Source of the DNA: Fasciola hepatica
Taxonomy: Eukaryota > Platyhelminthes > Trematoda > Plagiorchiida > Fasciolidae
DNA length: 64,000 nt
NCBI GenBank assembly: GCA_948099385.1
Contig: CANUEZ040000168.1
Location: 9,892,001 to 9,956,000 of the forward strand
Direction: 5' to 3'
Position 1 is the stretch's first letter. The number at the start of each line of letters is the position of its first letter. Of this stretch, positions 11,499-23,705 are shown in pieces. A program made the position numbers and the translations under genes. The notes under the pieces were generated by a model that was not told where the DNA came from, did not search any database, and was given only the letters and a program-made list of their open reading frames with translations.

Positions 11499-13813
11499 TT
11501 ACTGGGAGAGACTCAGATAGAGGTCTAACATTTTCTTGAAGATGGTTTTGTTTTGCCAGAGAACAATACCTTCCGGGACAACGTTCTACAAAGTAATAAC
11601 CCCGCGGCTAAAAAAGTTAATTCGAAGTGAACTGCTTGGTCTCGGTTTAAAAACCTCTCTGCCCTGACCTCGGAGAGAAGAGGCTAGACGAACGCAGAAG
11701 AAGCAACCGTTTTGACCTGGTTCAAAAGGTGAAACGTCAAAAATGGATCACCTCCTGTGCGTCTCAAGTCAAGGGAAAAAGACTGAGAAGTGAATGGTGG
11801 ACAGGATAAGATAGGCGGGGCAGGCCCCATACCGCTTTGATAAAAGCTCTGAACCCTTTCTAGGATCTCACGGTCCCGGACAAGACCAGAGTGCACTATC
11901 CGACCACCGGAATTCAGCAGAGGACTGATAAACGCGCCGAAAATTATAGGAAAATCGTCCCTAGAGAGGAGCTGGAAGGACCTTCGAATAACATTTAGGA
12001 CTCGAAGGGCAGAGTTGCTCGCAATTTGGTGAACACGGGAGAAGTACAAGTTACAGTCCAACCGGAAACCTAGAATCTTGCGTCGGCCAGGCCTAGGCAG
12101 TATAATTGCTCCTTCAGTGGAGAAAGTGTGACTAGTGTCTCTGCCGAAAGACATGCTCACGCATTTGTCATCATAAACTGGGAGGTTCCAGTCCTTGGAC
12201 CGGCGTTTTGTTTCATCGACGGCAGTTTGCAGGTTTTCAACGCTTGAACTCCAGAGGGTTACATCGTCTGTGTACATGGCAATGTTCGCAGGAAGGGCTG
12301 TAGGAACATCGTTTAAGCAGACCGAGAAAAGGAGAGGACCTAAGACCGACCCTTGGGGGCCCCAGTTGTTACTGGGGAGAGTTGAGACAAAACATTCCCC
12401 ACCTTAACCGCAAAGGCGCGGTCGGTAAGGAAGCTGCACGGAATGGCCAACATGAGGCCTGTAATCTCGTATGCATGGGGGAAGTTGTCGAAGGCCTTAG
12501 CAAAGTCGATGGATACAACGTGTGAGAGCTTACTATCGTCGTAGGCTTTCGTCAGACTATCCACGACAGTGAGCATATTGGTGATGCATGACCTTCCACG
12601 AAGGAACCCATGTTGAAACGGGGAGAGGGTCCTATTTCTATGCAGCTGGAAAATAAACGCACTACTGAGATTTCGCTCGAAAATTTTGCTGGAAATTCCA
12701 GTTAGACTTATGGGTCTGTAACAAGAAGCGAGGTGTTTAACGTACATGCGTGGAAATCCTCCCCAGCCGTTGTCATATACTTGTATTGTTGAAACTATGC
12801 TCCTTATTTTATTGGCCCTGGAACAAGTACAACAGTCATCAATCACTACACTTCAACACTTGTTTATATTTTGCTCACGTGAAGTGGCATAATTTCGATT
12901 CGAACTTGGACTGCCGTGACGGTGATATCTGACATTGGCATTTGTTGAACTCTGGTCCTCGTTGTTAGACGTTGTGGCCGTACAGTTGCGGTTTGCACAT
13001 ATATACATGCGTAGAACTTGTCAATCCAGTACCGTAGAAACTACGAACCAATCTTGTCCTGGTTTTGGGATTCGTTTTGAATTGGCTACGCTTTGCTCAC
13101 AGCCGGAATAACCGTTACAAGGTGTCCACTGCCCTCCTTGTAGACGGGTGCGGTGGTTGCTTTTTCCAGCGAGGGAGGAGCCGCTTGCTGGTCTGTGGAA
13201 GACGAATTCTGGGGACAAACAGCCCGTCAGCTAAGGAGACCATCTCTCTGAGATTCTCTGCTATTACATCAGCAGAGTTACCAAGGTTAGCTGAGCTTAG
13301 CTAGGAGCTAATGAACGCACAGACTTGGCCAAAATTGGTCCTTTTGAAGGATCTCAAAATTTTGATTTCTTACGGAAGAGGAGGCCATTTCACAATATAA
13401 TCGAACCCAATGGGAATGTGACCACTTTTGCCGAGGGGCAGCAATTAGTGCACCAGCTCTACTTGGAACTATTCATTGGTGATGACCGGGCCTAGTAGGG
13501 ACGGGGTATGTTCTGTGCGATATCTGGCCGGATCTTTTACGTTTTGCGCCCACGAGGTCTTGGGTACGAGGAGTGGGAGTAGTTTACCGGAGGTGATATC
13601 CGGGGCGTCATCTCTTTGCCAGTCGATACTGGGTGAGTTGAAGTCGCCAGTGACTAACAGATGGGTAAAGTCTCTGTAGCTTTTCAGGGAGCTTAATAAA
13701 TCTGTAAGACCTAGGCTGGCAGCCGAACTGCATGCGGGAGGATGATAAACTACACCAAGCAGTGGGGTATCTGTCCTAGAGTGGGCAAACATAACCCACA
13801 TACAATCAATCAA
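11499..13813 (-). pseudogene. LINE A ORF2: endonuclease and reverse transcriptase, broken
   Basis: The EEP endonuclease piece (13813-13469) contains GVVYHPP and the GDFNSPSIDW motif. A linker piece lies at 13218-13021. The RT piece (12846-12340) contains SYRPISLTGI-like, FLRGRSC, VSIDFAKAFD and TTGAPKG motifs. The catalytic box is at about 12277-12266, reading MYTDD where YADD is usual. The thumb and C-terminus run to FKKMLDLYLSLSQ and a stop at 11501-11499. In the family ORF2 nicks the target and copies the RNA there. Frameshifts near 12.3 kb, between 12.85 and 13.0 kb, and around 13.2-13.5 kb make this copy inactive. The fold order and motifs fit the CR1/jockey group. Confidence 0.8.
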
Positions 13814-14339
13814 TGAAAAGGTAAGGTTAACAGTATGGTGGGGGGGGATAGAACTACTGTAGTATATGGTTACTGCGCCGGCACAACCTCTCCTGGAGCC
13901 CTGCCTTGCTATGAAGTATCCCGGAATGGATATTTTAGCCTCAAGTATATCAGGGGTGAGCCGGGTTCCTGTGAGGGCTATGACCCGAGGCTCCTATCCC
14001 ACTGCAAGCTGCCAGAGCTCCGGGATCTTATTCAGCACACTGAGGCAGCTGCTGTAAAGACACTAGATCACATGCCCAGGAGTTGTTGCAGAATCGCCAC
14101 AGTCGACTGATTTTGGGTTTGATAAGGGGGAAAGTGGGAGAGTTGCTGGTGGAAAGGAGGTCCTGGGGGAGTTAGGAGCTAAAGATCCTGGGGGTCTAGA
14201 GTGTAAACAGACTAATGAGGGACTGGCAAGTTTTGGCTCCTAGTACCTCTGGAGGTAGCATACCAGGCGGACGGTCCGCAACCTTCACTCTCCGAAAAGT
14301 GTGGGCTGCTATTTGTGGTTTACCTTTGTGCGGACGGCT

Positions 14340-15267
14340 TGATTCACAGCTCTGAGTTCTCGTTGATGATCCTGTTTTGCGTGACCGCACCATATATATT
14401 TGCCTTTGCTTTAGCCTCCTCACCGCAGCTAGCAGGAGAGACAGGTTGCAGATTTGTGTCTGGGTCCAAGGATGGGTGAGTCTCGTCCGTTAAAAAGGTC
14501 TTTTTAGAAATGCTTTGGTCTGGGGTGCTTTTTGTAGTTATCAGATATTTAGAAGCACCGGGTATACTAATGAAGGTACTTTCCGCGACGGCAGATGGAG
14601 TAAGTAGGGAAGCAGCGGATGGTGGGCATGGAGCTCGATGCTCAAGAGGAGTTACCTGCACGGCAGGCAGCACTCCGAACATGGGATCGGCTTTTTGTGG
14701 GGTGTCTGGCCCATCCTTCTCACTGCAGAGCCTTAGATGACGTGGCTTGTCGATGGATACTCCCTTGAACCCTTTTACTTCCTCCTTGAGCTTTGCGGCT
14801 GAGGAAATAATTCATTTCACCGCATCTGCGGGACTCATTTTAGTATGAATGCCGTATACCCGGTAGACGCGTTTGGTTGCCAGCCAAGTGGACCGACTTT
14901 TAAGTGGAAAAAGGATCTTAAGGCGGTTAAACACCTGGACATAGGTGTCATGAGGGTGATCCGGGTTCAGAAAGCGACCCCAAATGATGACTCGCCTGAG
15001 GCATTTCTCGCTGTCTCGCAAAATCTCGATGACATCAAGAATTCGCTGCTCAGATACTCCACACACCTGATCGGCTGTCTGGGACAGCGAGAAAAATTTG
15101 ATAACCAAGCTTCCCAGACTGGTCAACTCTTCCTTAAGGGTACAGACAGTAGCCTTCAGCTCAGCCATCTTTGCAGCCTGACTTTGGACCGCACATTTTA
15201 GTGCATCCTTTGCCAGCGCATTATGGAGGACCGTCTCGTCCGGATTGAGGAACGAGAAATTGGCCAC
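14340..15267 (-). pseudogene. LINE A ORF1-like protein, broken
   Basis: The upstream frame (15267-14812, 151 residues) has a predicted coiled stretch (AAKMAELKATVCTLKEELTS) followed by RVIIWGRF, a hydrophobic strand typical of the RNA-recognition fold in ORF1 proteins. A second frame (14682-14344, 112 residues) is Pro/Ser-rich. In this family ORF1 binds element RNA in the ribonucleoprotein. A gap with stops joins the two. Assignment rests on position upstream of ORF2 and on general composition. Confidence 0.55.
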
Positions 15268-15499
15268 AGAAGCGAAATCTCATTGCCTCAGGGGGATAAT
15301 AGCCTCGTCTGAGAAAGCGGTTATATCAATGATGTGGAAGTTGACATTATTCAGGATCAAATCAGTAGAGATAAATATCGACTTAAATGGGGGGGGGGCG
15401 AGCTGTGTGTTCTAAAAGTTTCAAAATCGGCCACACTCATCGAGGCAGGCAACTGCACCGCTCGTGTACCGCAGTTCAGGAGACATCAAGGGCCATCTC

Positions 15500-16170
15500 G
15501 CTGGTGAACTTCCTCTAAATATTCTTGAAGCTGTCGAGAATATCCACTCAGACTCACCCACGGCAAGCCTTATGATGTGCTTCTCCAGACCATCCTAGAA
15601 TGCACCGGGCCCTTCGACTAAGACTGTCGTCGCCGGCTGCTTAGTGGCATTCCCCTCGGTGACAAGAAGCCTTCACGGCTTCTGCGTCGTATGCGACAAC
15701 TGGCTAACGGCTTCCAAGTTGGTGACATGATGTTGCGAGAACTGTGGATGCAGGAGCTACCCGAACAAGCGCAACGCACTCTGGCCCTTCTCGTATACGA
15801 ATTCTCACTAGACAGATTAGCTTTGGCTGTGGACCGTTTTATGGAAACCGCCTCCGCCGGAATTAGTCCGTGTGTTCGTCCGTCCAAGACCACCACGCAG
15901 GCGTCTCTCACAGGTACAGCTGCACAACTCAGTGCCCTTCGGGTGGACGTGACTGCTATTCAGTCTTCACGTTCGGCACATCGTAGCCGCTCCCAAACTC
16001 GCACTAGCCGGCCTATTGCCGCTCGCAGTCCTCCTAAGCCAGCTTCTCCCGATGCGCACACTTGGGCATGGTGTTGGTATCACCGCCAGTATAGTGCCAG
16101 CCCCCGGAAGTGTACACCCCCGTGCACGTTCCACGACGACCAGGGAAACTCGTCGGCCAACGAGTAGGTA
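15500..16170 (+). pseudogene. Gypsy 1 gag, 3' part, with CHCC box
   Basis: After the LINE insertion Gag resumes with GKPYDVLLQTIL (about 15550), then LLSGIPLGDKKPSRLLRRM and an open 158-residue frame from 15691 to 16167. The frame ends in a Cys/His box of the form CWYH...KCTPPC at about 16072-16130. This CHCC arrangement, instead of CCHC, is characteristic of the CsRn1 clade. Gag forms the particle shell. One in-frame stop falls near 15619, and the split at 11.3 kb makes the gene non-functional. Confidence 0.75.
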
Positions 16171-16189
16171 CGGCAGCGCTCGCTGGCCT

Positions 16190-17780
16190 TCCGACACCCT
16201 GCCGTCTTCTCTTTATCAAGGACCTCATCTCACACCGTCAGTTTCTGATCGACACTGGCGCACAGATCGGTGTCGTTCTCCCAACCCTTCTAATCGTCAG
16301 CGCCGACACACTTTAGAGCTTCAGGCTGCCAATGGGTCTCTTATTTCCACTTCTGGTGCCAAGCGTCTCAAATTAGATCTGGGTTTGAGTCGTTTCTTAG
16401 TAGACTTTTGTAATTTCTGATGTTTCTCAGCCCATCTTAGGTGTTGATTTTCTGCATCATTTTAACTTTCCGTTACATCCGGCTTCTCGCAAGTTAAATG
16501 ACCTTGTGACTCATCGTGCTTTCGTTGGATCTGTCTGTTTGGTCAACGTTTTTCGACCGTCCGTAGCTCCTGACTCCAAAGACACCTTCGCCAAAATCTT
16601 AGCTGTGTTTCCGTCTCCCACCGGGCCGGCAAACCACTACCTGCGGTGCGCTCGGCGGTTGTACATCACATCAGTACCGCGGGACCTCCTGTTTTTGCCC
16701 GTCCTCTTCGTCTAGCCCTAGACAAACTGGCCATCGCTCGTCATGAATTCCAGCAGATGATGGACTTAGACACCATCCGTCCTTCGAACAGCCCGTAGGC
16801 CTCTCCATTGCATATGGTGCAGAAGAAAACTTCAGGCGACTGGCGTCCGTGTGGTGACTTTCGTTGCCTTAAGCAGGTCACAACGCAGGATCCTCAGTCT
16901 CTGCCTCATATTCGTGGTAACACATCTGCTCTGGCTGGATCCACCATGTCCAGAAAAGTCGATCTCGTCCGGTCCTATAACCAAATTCCAGTTGCTGACG
17001 AGGATGTTGCAAAAACCGCCGTTACAACTCCGTTTGGCCTCTTCGAGTTTCTCCATATGCTATTTGGCCTGCGCAACGCGTCCCAAACGTCCCAGCGGTT
17101 TATTGACGGCGTTACCCGCGGGATTCCTTTCGTTCGCGCTTACACCGATGGTGTCCTTTTTGCTGGCCCCAGCGTCGCCGAACATCAACTCCACCTTTGA
17201 CAGCTCTTCCAGAGGTTAACGGAGCACGACGTTACCATCAATGCCGCCAAGACCGAACTAGGGCAGCCGTCATTGCTCTTCCTCGGCATCCGTCAGGCTG
17301 AAACCAAGGTTAGTGACATTGCTGAATTCTCGCTACCAATGTATTTTAAACAGCTCAAACGTTTTAACGGCTTTGGTAATTATTACCGCCGGTATATTCC
17401 GCACTGCGTCACGCTGATGCAACCAATCACCGACCTTTTGCGGTGCAACCATGGAACCCTGATATGGACCAGTCAAGCCCGGGAGGCATTTTCTCGGCAC
17501 AAACAGGCCTTTGCGTCTGCGGTTCTACTCTGTCATGCGGATCCCCGAGCTTCCGCCAGTCGCGCCGTTGACTCTTCTAATGTTTCAATTGGCTGCGTCC
17601 CCTAGCAGGCTTTGGACGGCGATTAAGGGCCGCTGGCATTCCACTAACACCGCCGGTCATCCACAAAATCCAAATACAGCACTTCTGGTCGTGGATTACT
17701 TGCCGAATGCACCGCCATCCGTGGCCTTCGCTACTCCCCGGAAGGACGGGAATTCCTCGTCTTCGTGGATGATAAGACCT
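16190..17780 (+). pseudogene. Gypsy 1 pol: protease, RT, start of RNase H; truncated
   Basis: Protease motif IDTGAQ is at about 16248-16265. RT begins near 16730 and has a clean 130-residue frame at 16808-17200 (VQKKTSGDWRPCGDF, FGLFEFLHMLFGLRNA). The catalytic box at 17141-17152 reads YTDG where YxDD is needed, so the copy is dead even apart from its frameshifts. RNase H is reached (EGREFLVFVDD-type motif at 17740-17775 in broken frame). Coding then ends exactly where the 3.6-kb repeat begins near 17780. Integrase and 3' LTR are missing, lost or displaced by that repeat. Confidence 0.8.
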
Positions 17781-20700
17781 AAAAAGAGATCTCTTATTGT
17801 TCTTGTGGTTTTCCAGTAAATGTGCAACCTAAAATTCTCGCCACAAAAACCTCCACACTCATTCATACATAAGTAGGCTCGTATACATATACTAAATGAG
17901 TTAATTTCTACTTATGCAGATAACCATTGGATATAATGAACAGCTAATAAATTAGTGAAGCGGAATGTTTTATATCATGCACCCATGTTCGTGGTGTTGC
18001 ATAATATGAGGTTATGGTATTCATTGACCTTATTAGCTTGTCGTTTATCCATTCATTTCGAATTCTTCACTATATACTAAGAAAACTTCTGTTGGTAATA
18101 TCATCTACTAACCGTCTTCCTTATACGGAAAAAAGATAAATGAATTAGAAGGTGAGTAATACTGTATTGTATAATCGCACAATGCCCTCCCTTCAGCTTT
18201 TATTCCACAATTTCGTCATGAAAACGTCTTTGGTTCCATGGATCCCGGGTGGGCTTAAATAGAGTAGAGAATAGAGCTTCCATTGTGATGATACGCGTAC
18301 AAGTTAGGACAGCAAAAAGCAGATGATGTTTAATGCACCTGATAATCCATTCATTCCGCAGTCTCAGAAAGGAATTCGGTTGAGTACTTTACCCAAAATT
18401 TCACATATTTCATTTAGTGGAATTATTTCCCAGTGTCTCACATAGCTCAACTTCATAAAGAGATTATTTTATTAGCAAAAAGTAAATTTCAATGTGTACC
18501 ATAAATTATGACAAAGAATTTTCATTCTTCATCGTACTGTAGAGTATTTGACAGTTCCAGAAATAAAATGGAAACACTAGAAATAAGTGTTGAAGGATTG
18601 TCATGATAATGTGAACTACTACGTTCGTTTTGATCAAACACTTGTTTATTTTACGGGACCAGGGTTCTGACCAGTAATTGCGGGATCCGGTCGAATTCCT
18701 GTGGTTACTACTAGAAAAACTGTCAGTAACCGAAATTCAGGTAACCACCATGGATTAGACGAAAATCTAATAGATCACACTGGTGATAGGCGGATCAGGG
18801 ATACCACGGCGGCAGCCGCAAATGTCACCGAAATGGAGAAGCAGGTGTGTCCCGTGATCCCCCTAAAGTAGCTGTGCCTCGTGATACTGGAGCACCTGTT
18901 TGCTAATTTAATTAAATTGGTTGCTAACTTCTATGGGCACAGGAGTCAACTGACGCATCATATCGGTTCAGTTCAGTTCAGTTCAGACAGTGAATTACCA
19001 TGCGCTGGGAGCAGTGGTTTTGGTTGCTGCCTCTCAGAGGGGGGCTCAGTCGAAGTTCGATTGAAGGAACAAGAATACGGAAAGATTAGGAAGGGAACTA
19101 CAAATAATTCCAAGTCAACAGAGAAGGTTTAAGCAAACAAGAGCACCTCTCGTTGCGACAAAAACTGTCCAACCACCGATTGCGATTATCTCTTTTACTC
19201 AGCCCAAAAAGCCTAACATACTCTACATAAACAGCGCTGAAGATGAATGAATAAATTACTGGACGTGGGCAAGCGCCATTCATCCTAGGTTTCGAAAAAT
19301 AAAGATCAAGGTTTGATTCCCTCCGACTCCGGATAATTCTCCATCAGAGAGACTTTCACTGGCCGTGGCCCCACCCTGAACTTCTGTACTATGCCGTGTA
19401 ATGAATAGGAGGAATACATTTTGGATGATGCATTATAAACTAAAACTTTATCGAAACGATCATTCATTGCATTTCCAGAGGAGCTAGGAGGGAAGCCACT
19501 GACATAAGTGTGAAAGGGCAAAAGAACGTCTCTTTAAAGAAAACCAGTTACTCATCAAACGTTTAGACGACTTGCTCCCACATGTGGTGCTTTCGGTGTG
19601 TTTTTAAAAAACAATCGGTAAGTTATGTCGAAAAACTAGGTGGATAATCAAAAGAGGGCAGCTTTTGAAGTGAGAGTGATCGGGGAAAACAATGGAAAGC
19701 AGAAGAATAATCTAGCAGTATGCACCCAACAATTCTAACAAAGTTGTCCAGAAACTTGGAAGTCCATCCCCATAGAACGGAAATAGGGTATTCCCGATAA
19801 ATTTCTGTAATCCTGGTTCAATTTTCCGGTGAAATGTAAAACGAGGTAACATAACGAATTTATTAATATCACTCCACATCATTCATCCCCACATTATTGG
19901 GCACGACTGGAAAGTCATGTTGTGTCATATGGTTGGGACAGTAGAATCAGTAAATGAATTAATTGGAGAGAATGAAAATTTCACTTTTCCCTACGTCACC
20001 AGATTAAAGTGGACCATTTGATTGCGGGTGACTCCTACTTCTAATGCAGTTCACTACCAAATCAGCTAAAGTAAAAGTCGAGTGGGAGAGCTTTACGAGT
20101 CATGAGGATAGTATGGGCGTCTCGGTACACTAGTCTGTCCATTTAAAGCACCTAGGTAATAGTCGTGACAATCAAAACAAATAAACAATGCTGTAATTAA
20201 TCCTCTGGTCGTGGGTACCCCACACAGAATTTTACTCTCCGAACAGTCTGGAATATTGAGCCCTTTGATCCATTTTATCATAACAGATAAAGGGTATAAA
20301 TTGCAAGATGCAAATATTTATCATAGTCCTCTTGTTCGTGTACTTAAAACATGCGAATACGTGTTCGAATAGGGCACGGTGCAACAATAATATCTACAAT
20401 ACACGTTTGGCTACTGATAGTAATCCCAGTAGTAAAGACTGGAATCCGACCGGCTTGAGGTGGTCCCGTTGGGAATCATCAGCTGTAGTACATATCTATC
20501 AATCTGCAGCATGGCAACCAAACTCCATAGGTCTTTCTGATATCTGCACTTCACCCACTCCTCTGCTGTGTTGACGGTGACCATTCGGTTTTGCACTGTT
20601 TGATTAAACTGAACTTAAGGGGTACTTCTGTCCGCTTCTTATTAATGGCTTTTCCAGAAGGGCCGAGTTCGTTAAATATGTGACTCATGTACTGTTCTCT

Positions 20701-21420
20701 AGGAGACGAATCAACAACTACATACATCCCAATTAAGTCAAGTGTGTTAAAAAGCCACACCACAAAGGGGTACTTTCTGTTAGCTTGTGCTACCTGAACT
20801 GAATTGAGCTGAACCTATTTTGATCCTCACGGGTGGATTCAAACCCTGTACTCCAGACTCGATAATCTCCCATTGATGCAACTGATCCTCTACCACTCTC
20901 AAAATTTTCAGATGGAGAATTGAACAGGCAACAAATTTTGAAGACTATTCACCAGTTTCCAGGACAAATTATCTTTAACATACTGATCAGACAAGATAAA
21001 TGCATGTTTGGTACTGAACTCCATGTATAGTTCCAGGATATTGGGCTGAATACTTACTGGTCCATTGGCTAGTAGTTTTAAACAACCTTAAAACGATTGG
21101 TGAAACGTTCTGGTGGGTTCTGAAGTGTCCGCAGTAAGAGGATCGGTTTAAGGAACTGTTCTGCATGAACTTTGACTGGACCGACCGAATAATTGATTGC
21201 GTTTAAAATCCCTTATTCGTGTTACTTTGGTTTGTACAGAGTATTTGACAAATATGCACGCAGATAGGCAACCTGAGAAGTGCTTTCAATAATTAACGAC
21301 CACGCTTTGCCTTCTCACAAGAAAATTCAACAAATCAAATAGTCCAACCTTTGCTGAAAGGCTGAAAGTCGGCAGTGTGCTTGAACTAAAATGTACAGGC
21401 AAATATTTTAGTTTGATAAT
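17780..21420 (+). repeat. 3.6-kb dispersed repeat R1, copy 1 (uninterrupted)
   Basis: This block aligns in reverse with 52330-48957 and then, without a gap on this side, with 47473-47218. The two aligned parts are nearly equal in length in both copies (about 3.38 kb and 256 bases). By eye, divergence from copy 3 is small in the first 3 kb and larger (about 10-20%) towards 21.4 kb. The inner 19473-20822 part also occurs at 22357-23705 inverted. No transposase, RT or terminal inverted repeats were found, and no frame exceeds 90 codons. The left edge abuts truncated gypsy RNase H. Confidence 0.85.
18965..18986 (+). repeat. (TTCAG)n microsatellite inside R1
   Basis: Four tandem TTCAG units. The matching site in copy 3 (about 51133-51150) holds only imperfect units, so the array expanded or decayed after the copies separated. 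Confidence 0.9.
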
Positions 21421-22356
21421 GACATAATGATAATGGTTTACTTCGGATATCCCGGAGGCATTCCGTAATGCAAGATCAAACGGTATAATTGGATGTAGAG
21501 TCCGAATTCCTAGAGGATGATTCAGGTATGTGCACTCGATATTGTACAGAAGAAAGTATTTAAGTCACTCTTTAAGGCGGCGCCTGGCAAATTTGGACCC
21601 AAGGTCGGGTGGCCAACCCGGCCAAGCCATAGCCGAGCTGGTCGGATGTAATAGACTCTTACTGAAATATTACAAAAATAGGGACTGTGCAACGACAGAA
21701 TTAAATAGAATTGACGAAAGTTTTGTTCAGCTTGAGGGAAAAGAATTTTCCAAGGGAGACATGAACCAGTTATAGCTCTCCGCGGAGAATGGCACGGCTT
21801 TGGATTGGAAATCAGACGATGAAAAGAATTAATTTGCAGACAAAGAACAATCAAAATCCTTCGAAGATTACTCTTGTAAAGTTCAGCGACCAAATATCGG
21901 CTGAGTTAGTTGAATATCCAGTGAAAGGCTCATTTGTAAAGAGAGATTGCTAGGTGACGGAGAAAGAAGTGGCCGGACGTAAACATGTAATCGTTGCGTA
22001 CATTGTTTACTTTCAGAAAGGTGGAAGGTGACGCACCAAAATGGAAATGGGAACTGGGCGACAAATCAATTTGTGATGCGTAGCCATGATAGTCGCAGAT
22101 ACACGGTTTGCCAAGATGAGTATTCAAATGAAAAGTAAGTATTCATGTATGATTATCGTTACCTAAGTGCTGAACATGATGACCAACGAGATGCAAGGAT
22201 CAAAATTGTCTGAGAGGATTTCCCAAGATAGAATACCGGATATGAAAAAGCACCAACAACCGATAAATACGTTTGAAAAAGTGGGCGGCTGGATGTGGGT
22301 GGAATCCGTGATGAACCAAATGGAAAGCACATCTGGCGAGGTCGCTGGAGTGAGGT
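21421..22356. other. Spacer between inverted R1 arms; no gene recognised
   Basis: About 0.94 kb of apparently unique DNA between the end of R1 copy 1 and copy 2. Short frames only. Confidence 0.5.
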
Positions 22357-23705
22357 TCGGTACAATTCAGTTCAGGTAGCACAAGCTAACAGAAAGTACC
22401 CCTTTGTGGTGTGGCTTTTTAACACACTTGACTTAATTGGGATGTATGTAGTTGTTGATTCGTCTCCTAGAGAACAGTACATGAGTCACATATTTAACGA
22501 ACTCGGCCCTTCTGGAAAAGCCATTAATAAGAAGCGGACAGAAGTACCCCTTAAGTTCAGTTTAATCAAACAGTGCAAAACCGAATGGTCACCGTCAACA
22601 CAGCAGAGGAGTGGGTGAAGTGCAGATATCAGAAAGACCTATGGAGTTTGGTTGCCATGCTGCAGATTGATAGATATGTACTACAGCTGATGATTCCCAA
22701 CGGGACCACCTCAAGCCGGTCGGATTCCAGTCTTTACTACTGGGATTACTATCAGTAGCCAAATGTGTATAGTAGATATTATTGTTGCACCGTGCCCTAT
22801 TCGAACACGTATTCGCATGTTTTAAGTACACGAACAAGAGGACTATGATAAATATTTGCATCTTGCAATTTATACCCTTTATCTGTTATGATAAAACGGA
22901 TCAAAGGGACCCAATATTCCAGACTGTTCGGAGAGTAAAATTCTGTGTGGGGTACCCACGACCAGAGGATTAATTACAGCATTGTTTATTTGTTTTGATT
23001 GTCACGACTATTACCTAGGTGCTTTAAATGGACAGACTAGTGTACCGAGACGCCCATACTATCCTCATGACTCGTAAAGCTCTCCCACTCGACTTTTACT
23101 TTAGCTGATTTGGTAGTGAACTGCATTAGAAGTAGGAGTCACCCGCAATCAAATGGTCCACTTTAATCTGGTGACGTAGGGAAAAGTGAAATTTTCATTC
23201 TCTCCAATTAATTCATTTACTGATTCTACTGTCCCAACCATATGACACAACATGACTTTCCAGTCGTGCCCAATAATGTGGGGATGAATGATGTGGAGTG
23301 ATATTAATAAATTCGTTATGTTACCTCGTTTTACATTTCACCGGAAAATTGAACCAGGATTACAGAAATTTATCGGGAATACCCTATTTCCGTTCTATGG
23401 GGATGGACTTCCAAGTTTCTGGACAACTTTGTTAGAATTGTTGGGTGCATACTGCTAGATTATTCTTCTGCTTTCCATTGTTTTCCCCGATCACTCTCAC
23501 TTCAAAAGCTGCCCTCTTTTGATTATCCACCTAGTTTTTCGACATAACTTACCGATTGTTTTTTAAAAACACACCGAAAGCACCACATGTAGGAGCAAGT
23601 CGTCTAAACGTTTGATGAGTAACTGGTTTTCTTCAAAGAGACGTTTTTTTGCCCTTTCACACTTATGTCAGTGGCTTCCCTCCTAGCTCCGCTGGAAATG
23701 TAATG
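22357..23705 (-). repeat. R1 copy 2: partial, inverted, near-identical to copy 1
   Basis: This is the reverse complement of 19473-20822 with only a handful of differences that I could find, so about 99% identical. Copy 3 differs from both at many shared positions, so copies 1 and 2 are sisters or have been homogenised. Left edge: similarity stops just past 'ctgaactgaatt'. Right edge: it stops in 'ctggaaatg', where LINE family C sequence begins. Confidence 0.9.

Larger units (their letters stand above)
11350..15400 (-). mobile_element. LINE family A, near full-length copy nested in gypsy 1
   Basis: A minus-strand non-LTR retrotransposon with both reading frames recognisable but broken. ORF1 lies at about 15267-14340 and ORF2 (endonuclease plus RT) at about 13813-11499. 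A 3' untranslated stretch ends near 11345 in a T/A-rich run. It interrupts the Gag of gypsy 1, so it is the younger of the two. Exact edges and a target-site duplication were not resolved by eye; the left edge lies within 11330-11360 and the right edge within 15300-15500. Confidence 0.75.

Noticed and set aside
20308..20574. An 88-codon frame kept in all three R1 copies, with overlapping antisense frames of 60-70 codons
   Set aside because: The copies are so similar that frames persist by default. The few differences mostly change amino acids, and no start or promoter context stands out.
17780..21420. R1 as a DNA transposon or Helitron
   Set aside because: No terminal inverted repeats, target duplication, transposase or Helitron-type 3' hairpin could be found at the alignment edges.
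21580..21660. tRNA-like SINE on the minus strand (ACCTTGGGTCCAAATTT)
   Set aside because: The B-box match is poor and no A box lies at the right distance.
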